Assembly (NCBI GenBank): GCA_016703005.1
Contig: JADJCX010000024.1
Location: 1-27,770 of the forward strand
Length of the DNA stretch: 27,770 nucleotides
Direction of reading: 5' to 3'
DNA from: Flavobacteriales bacterium
GTDB taxonomy: Bacteria > Bacteroidota > Bacteroidia > Flavobacteriales_F > PHOS-HE28
Below the pieces are notes generated by a model, which did no database searches, had not been told where the DNA came from, and saw only the letters and a program-made list of their open reading frames with translations. Below, piece after piece: positions 9,327-16,935 of this stretch. Position 1 is the first letter of the stretch. The number at the start of each line of letters is the position of its first letter. The position numbers and the translations under genes were made by a program.

Positions 9327-9781
9327 CCAGCTTTCGGTGCCGATGGCGCCAACAGCTCGAAATCCTCCGTGTGCGGGATCGCAAGGAACCGCGTCATGAA
9401 TTCCTGTGGCGGCACAGTGAGCTTTCGCAGTTGGGTGTCCATCCACGCGCCGTCAACGGTGAGCACCGCGCAGAGCGTTCCGTCCCCACGGACGAACTCC
9501 TGACGGAACGACCAGCGCGAACCATCGGGACGTGCTTTGCTCAGGCGCACGTGGATATCCACTTTATCACCTAAGCGCATCTCGCGCCGGAACACGCACT
9601 CCTCCCGGAACAGGATCGGCCCGAAGTGGGCGGACTGCATCACCTGCGGGGTTATGCCGGACAGCAACAATGTTTCCACGCGGGCTTGGGCGCCCAAGCC
9701 GTAGTACACATCGTGGCGCAAGTGGAAGTTGGGGTCCATGTCGGCCCAGCGCAGGTTGATCGGATAGAGGAAGGGATCCAT
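9323..9781 (-). CDS. Acyl-CoA thioesterase, hotdog fold (4HBT-like)
   Basis: A 152-residue cytoplasmic protein beginning MDPFLYPINLRWADMDPN. The RWADMDPNFHLRHDVYY segment is the typical N-terminal signature of 4-hydroxybenzoyl-CoA-type thioesterases, where the Asp is catalytic and the following residues lead into the long hotdog helix. Later strands (FGPILFREECVFRREMRLGD, RWSFRQEFVRGDGTLCAVLTVDGAWMD) fit the fold. The frame is open upstream, but the homology starts at this ATG. It probably hydrolyses a fatty-acyl or aromatic acyl-CoA; the substrate is unknown. A CTCTTTGC box lies about 18-25 bp upstream. Confidence 0.85.
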   Translation of the reverse strand: MDPFLYPINLRWADMDPNFHLRHDVYYGLGAQARVETLLLSGITPQVMQSAHFGPILFREECVFRREMRLGDKVDIHVRLSKARPDGSRWSFRQEFVRGDGTLCAVLTVDGAWMDTQLRKLTVPPQEFMTRFLAIPHTEDFELLAPSAPKAG

Positions 9782-9892
9782 TGGTTGTATGGGTGGCTTG
9801 CAAAGAGAAGCACGGTGAACGACTGATGGTGCCCAGCGATAATGACGATCCGCGGATCTGCTCCCAGGTACAACATGAACGTTCAAGCGCGG

Positions 9893-11314
9893 CTATTGCA
9901 TCGTGCGCACGAACCGCGCGCTGTACGTCTTGTAACGATGCGCCCCGCCCCATCCCGCGAACGTGCGGTAGCCGATGGGACTGTATGGATTGGTGTTCCC
10001 GTGCGGCTCGTCGGTGCCGTAGTACGCGCCACCACGATAGCCGAAGCCCAGAACTTCGGTCGTGCCCTTGGGCCAATCGGCATTGGTGGCGCTGGCCTGT
10101 GCGCCCAGGTTGCCATCCCCGTGCGAGCCGGTGAATGCGCGACCGACACTATCGCCCACGGTGATGCACCGCTCCCAAACATTTCCCGCGAGATCGAGCA
10201 CTCCATAGTAAGAGGCACCTGACTCGTCGCGGTTGGCGTCGGTCATATGCGCCTCGGTGAAACCGTCGCTGAAGGTGAGCGCGCGCAGTGGATCGAGCTG
10301 GCGTTTCAGGTTGTCGCGCGAGGAGGTGTTCCACGGATACTCCATGGGTTGCGGATCGAGCGGGCCACGGCAGGCCTTCTCGAACTCCAGTTCGGTCATG
10401 GGGCGAAGTCCCGCCCAGTCAGCAAAGGCGCAGAGGTCGTCCCATGTAACGAAGGCGCATGCCCGATCGGGATGCAGCGCGCGGTACACATCGTTCTCGC
10501 ACACGATACTGCCACCATGCAGTTGGTATTCGCGTCCCGCCATGTTGCCGCGGATGAACGTGGCGTCTTGAGGGATATCATTTAGGAAGTCCGCGTATTG
10601 GCCTTGCCGCAGTTCGTACTTCATGATATGGAAAGCCGCTACCCCCTTCGGGAACTCCGCCGGGATGGGGCCTGCGCCATCACCACGATACCCGTGCTCA
10701 TCGATGGTGTAGGCAAGGTCCGCTGCTCCTCCAACGGGGATCGGGCGCTTCTCTTCACGGATGAGGAACGGTAGCTCGATGCCACCCGCTTCCGGTGCTG
10801 TGAAAAACGCGCCGTTCGCGATGGCACGGGGATCCGGATCACCCACATGGAACGCACCGCTGGGGATCATCACCATTTCGATACCGTGCGCGGTAAGCCT
10901 GCGCTGGTCCATGTCCGGAACCTGATCGTACTTCCCCTCATCCTCCAGCAACAGATCAACGGAACATGAAATGCTCCCGCGATGGCCCTTGGGCGGAATG
11001 ATCCACGCGCCCACCTGATCGCGCTCCACCATGATGGATGGTGCAATGCCTGCAGCACGAACGCGGTGTCCATCATCCGCGATCAACGCAGGCAGACTGA
11101 AGGGCCGCATCTCGCCATTGCCGGTGTAGCGCAGATGGATCCACACGGCATCGTGGTTGCGGTCGTTGTGCCACGCATTGTTCCATGAGATATGCAGATG
11201 GGCCAGGTCAGGGGCACCGGCGCGACGCGTCCACTGAACGCTGTCGATGCGGAGGTCGCTGGCAAGCACATGTGCCGCGGACAGAAAAAGAACGCAGCCG
11301 TGAAGTGTTCGCAT
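9893..11314 (-). CDS. Secreted SUMF1/formylglycine-generating-enzyme-fold protein, probably non-catalytic
   Basis: A 473-residue protein from the ATG at 11314 with a signal peptide (LHGCVLFLSAAHVLAS). An N-terminal beta-sandwich of a kind common in Bacteroidota SUMF1 proteins (HISWNNAWHNDRNHDAVWIH) precedes the SUMF1 fold from about residue 160 (IEMVMIPSGAFHVGD, KYELRQGQYADFLN, RPMTELEFEKACRG, YYGVLDLAGNVWERC, GYRGGAYYG). The end reads YKTYSARFVRTMQ, where catalytic members carry a Cys-containing GFRCAR-like motif, and I see no CxxxxC pair. A formylglycine-generating role is therefore unlikely; a structural or ligand-binding role, as for the gliding proteins GldJ and GldK, is more plausible. 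No sulfatase gene is nearby. Confidence 0.85.
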   Translation of the reverse strand: MRTLHGCVLFLSAAHVLASDLRIDSVQWTRRAGAPDLAHLHISWNNAWHNDRNHDAVWIHLRYTGNGEMRPFSLPALIADDGHRVRAAGIAPSIMVERDQVGAWIIPPKGHRGSISCSVDLLLEDEGKYDQVPDMDQRRLTAHGIEMVMIPSGAFHVGDPDPRAIANGAFFTAPEAGGIELPFLIREEKRPIPVGGAADLAYTIDEHGYRGDGAGPIPAEFPKGVAAFHIMKYELRQGQYADFLNDIPQDATFIRGNMAGREYQLHGGSIVCENDVYRALHPDRACAFVTWDDLCAFADWAGLRPMTELEFEKACRGPLDPQPMEYPWNTSSRDNLKRQLDPLRALTFSDGFTEAHMTDANRDESGASYYGVLDLAGNVWERCITVGDSVGRAFTGSHGDGNLGAQASATNADWPKGTTEVLGFGYRGGAYYGTDEPHGNTNPYSPIGYRTFAGWGGAHRYKTYSARFVRTMQ

Positions 11315-11403
11315 GCGAGTGAAAATATCCGTTCCAGGAACAGTGGGACCTTTCAAGGTGACCAATAGTGAAACGCAACCACGTCGATGCGGCGGCTTGG
11401 CGA

Positions 11404-12751
11404 TCATTGTTGCAGGCGCTCCCGGATGTTGCCTTCCGCAACCGCAATGGGCACCTGGCCCATGTGCAAGTATGCGCGGTGGAAACGCGCTGCGTTGAAG
11501 CGTGGCCCCTGTTCGTGTTGAAGCGCATCGCGCATGCGCTGGATCCGGTCGGCGCCCACCTTGTAGCTGAGTGCTTGTGCGGCCCAGTTGGTCACGCGCG
11601 TCACCTCGCGCTCGGCAATGGCGTCCTGTCCGGGAATGTGCTGAAGCCAGTAGTCCAGCGCTTGCTGGTGCGACCAACCATGGTAGTGGATACCGGCATC
11701 GAGCACCAACCGCACGGAGCGCACAAGGTCCCACTCCCACTTGCCCAAACGTTGATAGGGATCCGTGTACAGGCCAAGATCATCGCCGTAGTATTCCACG
11801 TAGCACGCCCAACCTTCGGCGGTGCCCGGAAAGAAAAGTTCGTCGCGGAGATCGTCCGCCGACTGCCCACGCCGTACGCTTACCTGCAAGTGGTGGCCCG
11901 GGATGGCCTCGTGCATGTAGATCCATTCCATCGCCCGGCTGTTGTAGGCGCCGCCATGGAAGTTGATGTGGAACTGGTCCGTGCCCGTTCCATGGTCATC
12001 GCGCGGGCGGTAGATGCCAGGCGGTGTTGAAGGCCCGGCGTTTGGCCATTCCCTTGCCTCCACCACAGGCACCTGCACATCACCAACGAACACCTTCAGA
12101 TGGCTACGCACTGTGCTATCGATACGACCGAACCCCGCGATGACCTTCTGCTTGTCGGTGATCATGAAGCGCGGATCGCTCAAGTGCGCGCGAAAGGCAG
12201 AACTGTCGGCGATACCGAGTTGGCGCCTGATCTTGTCGATCTCGCGCAAGCACCGGCGTGTTTCACTTTCCCCTAGGGCGAAGACCTGTTGCGGTGTGAT
12301 GTCCGTTCCAGTGAAGCGGCGCACGAAGAGCGCGTACCACAGCTCATGGGCGGGAAGTTCATGTAGGCTACGCTGCGGCAGCGGCCTGCCGTTCCCGCTC
12401 CATTGCTAATGTCAGAGCGATCCGGTGCTGGTGGAAGTCGATCTGGTAGGCCACAAGGTCGAACAGCAATTGTTCATCGCTGGCCAACGAACCGCGGTCG
12501 AATTCGGCCAGCGCTTGTTGCTGCGCGGAGAAGAAGACCGCTTGTTCCTGCAGCGTCTTGTCATCGGGCACATTCTTGAACTCCTCGCGCATGTCCATGG
12601 TGAACTCTTCCACGCCCAGTGCAACGATGCGTTTGGTATGGGCATCCAGGAATTCGCGGAAGGACGGTGCGGGTTTTCCGCCGAGGAAGAGCAGCCCAGT
12701 GACAAGCATTGCTAAAGCCTCGATGTTGCGCAATGCTTGGTTCCTGGTCAT
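11404..12751 (-). CDS. DUF885 family peptidase-like protein, one frameshift near 12384
   Basis: Two adjoining frames make one DUF885 protein of about 448 residues. The N-terminal part (12368-12751) has a hydrophobic leader (ALAMLVTGLLFLGG) and helices ending IDFHQHRIALTLAMERERQ. The C-terminal part continues, with no start codon of its own needed, as PLPQRSLHELPAHELWYALFVRRFTGTDI. Removing one base around GGCC (12383-12386) fuses them in frame. The diagnostic DUF885 motif HEAIPGHH is intact, followed by ELFFPGTAEGWACYVEYY and the conserved C-terminal helices. The family resembles zinc metallopeptidases (HExxxGHH), but its substrates are mostly unknown. The protein is shorter than the usual 550-600 residues. 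The C-terminal frame could be read alone from a GTG at 12324, but that would cut a conserved helix. Confidence 0.82.
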
Positions 12752-12865
12752 GGTGCGGTGGTGGGTAAAACTACTGGCGTGCTGCTGCGGCTATCTGATC
12801 CTCGAGCACTGTTGGTCACATGCCCGAGCGGGATCAACGAATGATGAACGAGCGACCCGGCTCAA

Positions 12866-12873
12866 CACCTTTG
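12866..12873 (+). promoter_or_regulatory. CACCTTTG box, probable -7 element of the acetyltransferase gene
   Basis: CACCTTTG followed by TACCTCC lies 14 bp before the ATG at 12888. It differs by one base from the Bacteroidota -7 consensus TANNTTTG. I see no clear -33 TTG at the right spacing. The same box precedes the beta-lactamase gene on the other strand. Confidence 0.4.
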
Positions 12874-12887
12874 TACCTCCATCGACC

Positions 12888-13349
12888 ATGCACATCACCG
12901 ACTACCAACCGCGCTACCAGCCGGACTTCAAGCGGATCAACGTCGCGTGGATCGCAAAGAGCTACGTGGTGGAAGACGTGGATCTGGAGGTGCTGGATGA
13001 TCCCGACGGGAAGATCATTGCGACGGGCGGAGCGATCCTGCTCGCCATGGAAGCGGAGGAAGTCGTGGGCACTTGCGCGTTGCTCAATGCAGCACCGGGT
13101 GTGGTGCAACTGGCCAAGATGGCCGTGGACGAACGCGCTCGCGGCAAAGGCATCGGGCGTGTGCTGTGTCTGGCCGCCATCGAACGCGCACGACAACTGC
13201 ACGCCACCAAAGTGATGTTGTACTCCAACACCAAAGGCTCGGCAACGGCCATTGCACTGTACCGTGAATTGGGATTCGTTCAACTTCCGTTGCCCACCCA
13301 AGCCTACGCCCGCGCCGATATCTACATGGAGTTGGAACTGCGGAATTGA
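12888..13349 (+). CDS. GNAT family N-acetyltransferase
   Basis: A 153-residue protein from the ATG at 12888 (MHITDYQPRYQPDFKRIN). The acetyl-CoA-binding motif A is clear: a beta-strand (VVQLAKMAVD) followed by ERARGKGIGRVL, the R/Q-x-x-G-x-G pyrophosphate loop, then the helix CLAAIERARQL. Motif B follows (KVMLYSNTKGSATAIALYRELGF), as in small-molecule or peptide-modifying GNATs. The opening (YQPRYQPDFKRINVAWIAKSY) is typical of the Bacteroidota MarR/GNAT-like single-domain group. The substrate is unknown. It is transcribed divergently from the DUF885 gene and converges on the sigma factor gene. Confidence 0.88.
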   Translation: MHITDYQPRYQPDFKRINVAWIAKSYVVEDVDLEVLDDPDGKIIATGGAILLAMEAEEVVGTCALLNAAPGVVQLAKMAVDERARGKGIGRVLCLAAIERARQLHATKVMLYSNTKGSATAIALYRELGFVQLPLPTQAYARADIYMELELRN

Positions 13350-13438
13350 ACGTGGGACGCCATTGACCTCAAGTCCGTCAACTCGCGGAAGTCGCGGTTG
13401 AAGAAATGGTCCGCGCAGTGCGATGGATCAGCAGCGGA

Positions 13439-14695
13439 TCAACCACATGCGTCCTGCTTGCGTCGCAACAATTCGTTCTGGGCCGGCGATCGGGTGAGCG
13501 TAGCGGCCAACGTGTATGCCGCGCGCGCTTCATCGACCCGTCCTTGATCGCGCAAGAGGTCACCGCGTGCGGCGTGGTACAAATGCGACCCTTCCATGCC
13601 CTTCACCGCCTCCAGCGCCAATGCTCCCGCAGCGGATCCATCGGCTTGCGCCACGGCGATCGCCCGGTTGAACTGCACAACCGGCGACGGGTTCAACCGC
13701 AGGAGCTGATCATAGAGACCGATGATCGCTCGCCAGTCGATACTTGCGAACGTGGCTGCATGCGCATGCACGGCTGCGATCGCGGCTTCCACATGGTACA
13801 TGGACATGGCCTGTCCGGCCACCGCACGATCGAGGTGGTGATCGGCGAGGGCGATCAGCTCTCCGTCCCATTTGGAGCGATCCTGCTCGCGCAACAGCAC
13901 AATGGAACCATCGGCATCGATCCGGGTTGCGCTACGCGCGGCATGGTAGAGCATGAGGGCGAGCAGCGCGTGTACTTCGCCGCGGTCGGTGGTGGCATTG
14001 CGCGTGAGCAGGTCGCACAAGCGTAGCGCTTCCTCGATCAGGTCCTCGCGGATCAGGTGTTGGTGGCTGGTGCTGTTGTATCCCTCGTTGAAGAGCAAGT
14101 AGATGGTGGCCAGCACGTGTTCGAGGCGCGGTGCGAGTTCGCTCGGCGGTGGGAACTCGATGCTGCCCAACGCACGGAATGCTTCACGCGCCCGGTACAA
14201 GCGTTTGTTGATCGTCTCCTCGCTCACGACGAACGCCCGCGCGATCTCCGGCACGCCGAACCCGCAGAGCGTTTTCAAGGCCAACGCCACTTGCTGTTCA
14301 CGCGGCAAGCTCGGATGGCAACATGCGAACATCATGCGCAGCTGGTCGTCGGCGATCGAAGGTGCGTTCAGCATTTCGTTCACGGTGCTGCTCAGGGTCC
14401 ACTCGCTGCGCAACAGGGCGGCGTTCTCCTTCAGCAGTTCCAACCCGCGCGACTCGCGTCGCAAACGATCGATGGCCAGGTTCCTGGCCACGCGGTGCAA
14501 CCAAGCGGCCGGCACATCGGGCACCCCGTGATACGGCCACTCGTGCATGGCCTTCAGCAGCGTTTCCTGTACGATGTCCTCGGCCAATTCCACGTGCTTC
14601 GCGCCGAACAAACGTGTCAACGCCGCGACCATCCTTCCCGCCTCGCGGCGGAAAAGATGGTCGGTCAACGTGCCTATTTCCTCGGGGGTGCTCAC
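13439..14695 (-). CDS. ECF42-type RNA polymerase sigma factor with long C-terminal extension
   Basis: A 418-residue sigma-70 family protein starting at the GTG at 14695 (VSTPEEIGTLTDHLF). Region 2 is at about residues 15-85 (LAEDIVQETLLKAMHEW, AAWLHRVARNLAIDRLRRE) and region 4 at about 130-180 (LKTLCGFGVPEIARAFVVSE, TINKRLYRAREAFR). The remaining 230 residues are the helical TPR-like extension (DUF6596) that defines the ECF42 group (LLFNEGYNSTS, LNPSPVVQFNRAIAVAQADG, AARGDLLRDQGRVDEARAAY). ECF42 sigma factors typically lack a membrane anti-sigma factor and are encoded with DGPF/YCII proteins, exactly as here. The start overlaps the YCII stop as GTGA (14692-14695), indicating translational coupling. 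Confidence 0.93.
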   Translation of the reverse strand: MSTPEEIGTLTDHLFRREAGRMVAALTRLFGAKHVELAEDIVQETLLKAMHEWPYHGVPDVPAAWLHRVARNLAIDRLRRESRGLELLKENAALLRSEWTLSSTVNEMLNAPSIADDQLRMMFACCHPSLPREQQVALALKTLCGFGVPEIARAFVVSEETINKRLYRAREAFRALGSIEFPPPSELAPRLEHVLATIYLLFNEGYNSTSHQHLIREDLIEEALRLCDLLTRNATTDRGEVHALLALMLYHAARSATRIDADGSIVLLREQDRSKWDGELIALADHHLDRAVAGQAMSMYHVEAAIAAVHAHAATFASIDWRAIIGLYDQLLRLNPSPVVQFNRAIAVAQADGSAAGALALEAVKGMEGSHLYHAARGDLLRDQGRVDEARAAYTLAATLTRSPAQNELLRRKQDACG

Positions 14696-15033
14696 ATCTC
14701 CATGACGACGCGCACTTCCACGCTGCCATCGTTCTCGAAGATGGGGCATCCCTTGCCAAGCTCCGCCGCTTCGTTGATGTCCTTGGCATCAACGATCAGG
14801 TAGCCGCCCACGATCTCCTTGCCTTCGGCGAAGGGGCCGTCGGTCATCTTCATGGTGCGCCCGCTCAGCACTTTGCCTGCGCCGTAGCTTAGCGGTTCGC
14901 CACCGTGCAATTTGCCCTTGGCAGCAATATCGTCCATCCACACCTTCCACTTCATCATGTTGGCTTGTTGGTCGGCGGGGGATGCCTGTTGCATATCGCT
15001 GCCTCCGCGGAAAAGGAACATGTACTTGCTCAT
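14692..15033 (-). CDS. YCII/DGPF-domain protein, ECF42 partner
   Basis: A 113-residue protein (MSKYMFLFRGGSDMQ). The hallmarks are KYMFLFRGG, the aromatic KWKVWMDDIAAKGKLHGG, the signature DGPFAEGKEIVGGYLIVDA and a C-terminal strand (SVEVRVVMEM). YCII-like proteins have a ferredoxin-like fold; in ECF42 loci they are usually the first gene of the operon and are often target genes of the sigma factor. No catalytic role has been firmly shown for the family. The frame stays open upstream, but the homology begins at the ATG at 15033, which follows an unusual CAA-rich leader. Confidence 0.92.
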   Translation of the reverse strand: MSKYMFLFRGGSDMQQASPADQQANMMKWKVWMDDIAAKGKLHGGEPLSYGAGKVLSGRTMKMTDGPFAEGKEIVGGYLIVDAKDINEAAELGKGCPIFENDGSVEVRVVMEM

Positions 15034-15070
15034 TGTGTTGTTGGTTGTTGGTTGGTTGAAGTTGTTGTTC
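15034..15070 (-). promoter_or_regulatory. CAA-rich unstructured leader of the YCII gene
   Basis: The 37 nt before the YCII start codon, read on the coding strand, consist almost wholly of AAC/CAA steps, contain no G and have no Shine-Dalgarno sequence. Just upstream, GTTCG and CGAAC arms (15067-15071 and 15081-15085) form a small hairpin. Such A/C-rich, unpaired leaders favour initiation in Bacteroidota, where anti-SD pairing is little used. The effect here is inference. Confidence 0.35.
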
Positions 15071-15204
15071 GCTCTATTGACGAACGCCCCGGACGGATCT
15101 GGACAACGGGAGCGCAATATTCCATAACCCTTGGCAGTACCTGTTGAGATCTTGCACCGGTGACCGATCGTTGAAGGTGCCGTCCGTAAGTCCGATCTTC
15201 ACCC

Positions 15205-15220
15205 TCCCGACAGATCGGGA
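15205..15220 (+). repeat. TCCCGA-CAGA-TCGGGA hairpin before the hydrolase gene
   Basis: Two perfect 6-nt arms around a 4-nt loop lie 9 bp before the ATG at 15230. The flanks match the beta-lactamase leader on the other strand (25566-25581): both read CTCCCGACA, then CGGGACTA, then the start codon within a few bases. It may be a dispersed hairpin repeat or a shared leader element. Confidence 0.5.
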
Positions 15221-15229
15221 CTAAGAAGC

Positions 15230-16703
15230 ATGCGCACATTCTACTCCCTCCCTTCTCCTTCTCCTGCCCTTCACACTATCCGCCCAGGACTACACCACGC
15301 CCGACCAATTCACCTTCCGTGTGGAGAGCGACTTGGTCTATGGTGTGGACACCAACTACCTGGGGCTGATCGACACCTTGCGCCTGGACCTGTACACACC
15401 GAACGGCAACACCGACAACAAGCGTCCGCTGGCCGTGTTCGTACACGGCGGCAACTGGCTCGGCGGGTGCAAGGATGATCCGTCAGGCATTGTTCCGTTG
15501 TTGCACCAGTTCGTGAAGCGCGGGTATGTGGTGGCGAGCGTCAACTACCGATTGGGTTGGCAGAAGGACGACTTCGTGAGCGACCCTGTGGCGGGTTGGC
15601 CGATCTCGTTGTGGCCGATACAGTACAGATCATTTTACGCGCTCGACAGCGCGGAGCTGAAACGTGCGATCTATCGCGGCATGCAGGATGTGAAAGGCGC
15701 CATCCGTTGGTTGAAGGCGCGGGCCGACCAGGACAGCGTGTGCGTGGACAAGGTGTTCGTGGGCGGCGAAAGCGCTGGCGGCTTCGTTGCGATGGCCACG
15801 GCCTTCCTTGATCGCGAAGCGGAGAAACCTGCCGCCTGCAATGCACTACCGGATGCGCTGGCACCGTATTTCAAGACATTGAACGGTACCGCGTTCGAGT
15901 GCGTGCTGGATTCGTTCGTTGTGACCGGGAACATGTTGGCGCGCCCGGATCTCGGCCCGGTGGAAGGTGATCTGAACATCAACGGCTACGATGCGAGCGT
16001 GAAGGGCGTCGCCAACTTCTACGGCGGTGTTCCTAACGATGCCTTTGCGTTGGATTGGTGGCAAGGTGTTGATACACCGAGCGTGTACCTCTATCACCAG
16101 ACCTGCGATGGCATTGTGCTGTTCAACCGTGGGCAACCGATCAGCACCATCAGCGCGTACTGCAACTTGGGCAGCACGCCGTGGCACTACAACTACCCCT
16201 TCCTCTTCGGCAGCGGCACCATCAATACCGTTTTCGATGGCATGACGGCACCACCGTCGCACATCACCGACTTCGAGACCTGCGCATCCTTCGATCCCAA
16301 CTTCGCGCTGTTCGAGTGCAACCGCTACGCGAACAACGGCAGCTACCACTACACCGCCAACCACGCGTTGCGCGGGCAGAACCTCAGCGCCTTCTGGCAA
16401 CCGCAAGCAGCCGATGCCGATGCGTGCTTGGGCATGACCGTGGGATCCGTTGAGCAAGCCGGACCCATCGCCTACCCGAACCCGGCGACCGACCGGATCA
16501 CTATAGTGCGCCCAACGGTTTCCGGAACGGTCGTCTGTCAGCTCATGAGCCACGATGGCCGCTTGATCGTGCAGCGTGAAGTCACGAGCAACGGCAGTGC
16601 ATTGGACATTGAACTACCCCGCTCACTGGCCAACGGCACGTACATGCTGCACCTCGTGAGCGGCGCTGTGCGCCATACCCTGCGCGTGCAGGTGCTGCGG
16701 TAG
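15230..16703 (+). CDS. Secreted alpha/beta hydrolase with T9SS sorting domain, frameshift in signal peptide
   Basis: An esterase-like protein of about 490 residues. The ATG at 15230 starts MRTFYSL; deleting one C of the CCC run at 15250-15252 continues it as LLLLLPFTLSAQDY, a complete signal peptide, in frame with the rest. Without this repair the only in-frame start is a GTG at 15321, which lacks a secretion signal. The hydrolase domain has an oxyanion-hole motif (VFVHGGNW, near residue 70) and a nucleophile elbow (GGESAGGF, near 178), as in carboxylesterase/feruloyl-esterase-like BD-FAE proteins. The last 80 residues (YPNPATDRITIV, NGTYMLHLVSG, LRVQVLR) are a type A T9SS sorting domain. It is probably exported to the cell surface to hydrolyse an ester; the substrate is unknown. 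Confidence 0.85.
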
Positions 16704-16935
16704 TCGCGGCCGGTGCAGCTCCGAATTCAGTGTTCCATCACTGTTCAACCCTCATTGACTTCTACTTTGCGGATCCTTTTCCCGATGCCGCGTGTTGCGG
16801 CTTACCACGCAACATGTCATCGCTCATGCACACTTCCCCCCACCGCGTTCGTTCCCGGCATCATTTTCCCTTGTGGGCCGCACCTTGTGTGACCGGCCTT
16901 TCGCTCGGGAGCAACGCCAACCACTTCCCACGTTC
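16704..16935. other. Intergenic leader of the MORN-repeat cluster
   Basis: The 232 bp between the hydrolase stop and the MORN-repeat start hold no convincing gene. TTGACTTCTACTTTGCGG at about 16756-16773 contains a TACTTTG string that is one base short of the Bacteroidota -7 consensus; this is a weak promoter candidate for the following operon. Confidence 0.3.

Noticed and set aside
11315..11740. N-terminal extension of the SUMF1-fold gene
   Set aside because: It overlaps the DUF885 coding region in another frame; the signal peptide starts at 11314.
12324..12326. Independent GTG start for the C-terminal DUF885 part
   Set aside because: The frame continues upstream with conserved-looking sequence (HELPAHELWYALFVRR), so the GTG is internal to a longer protein.
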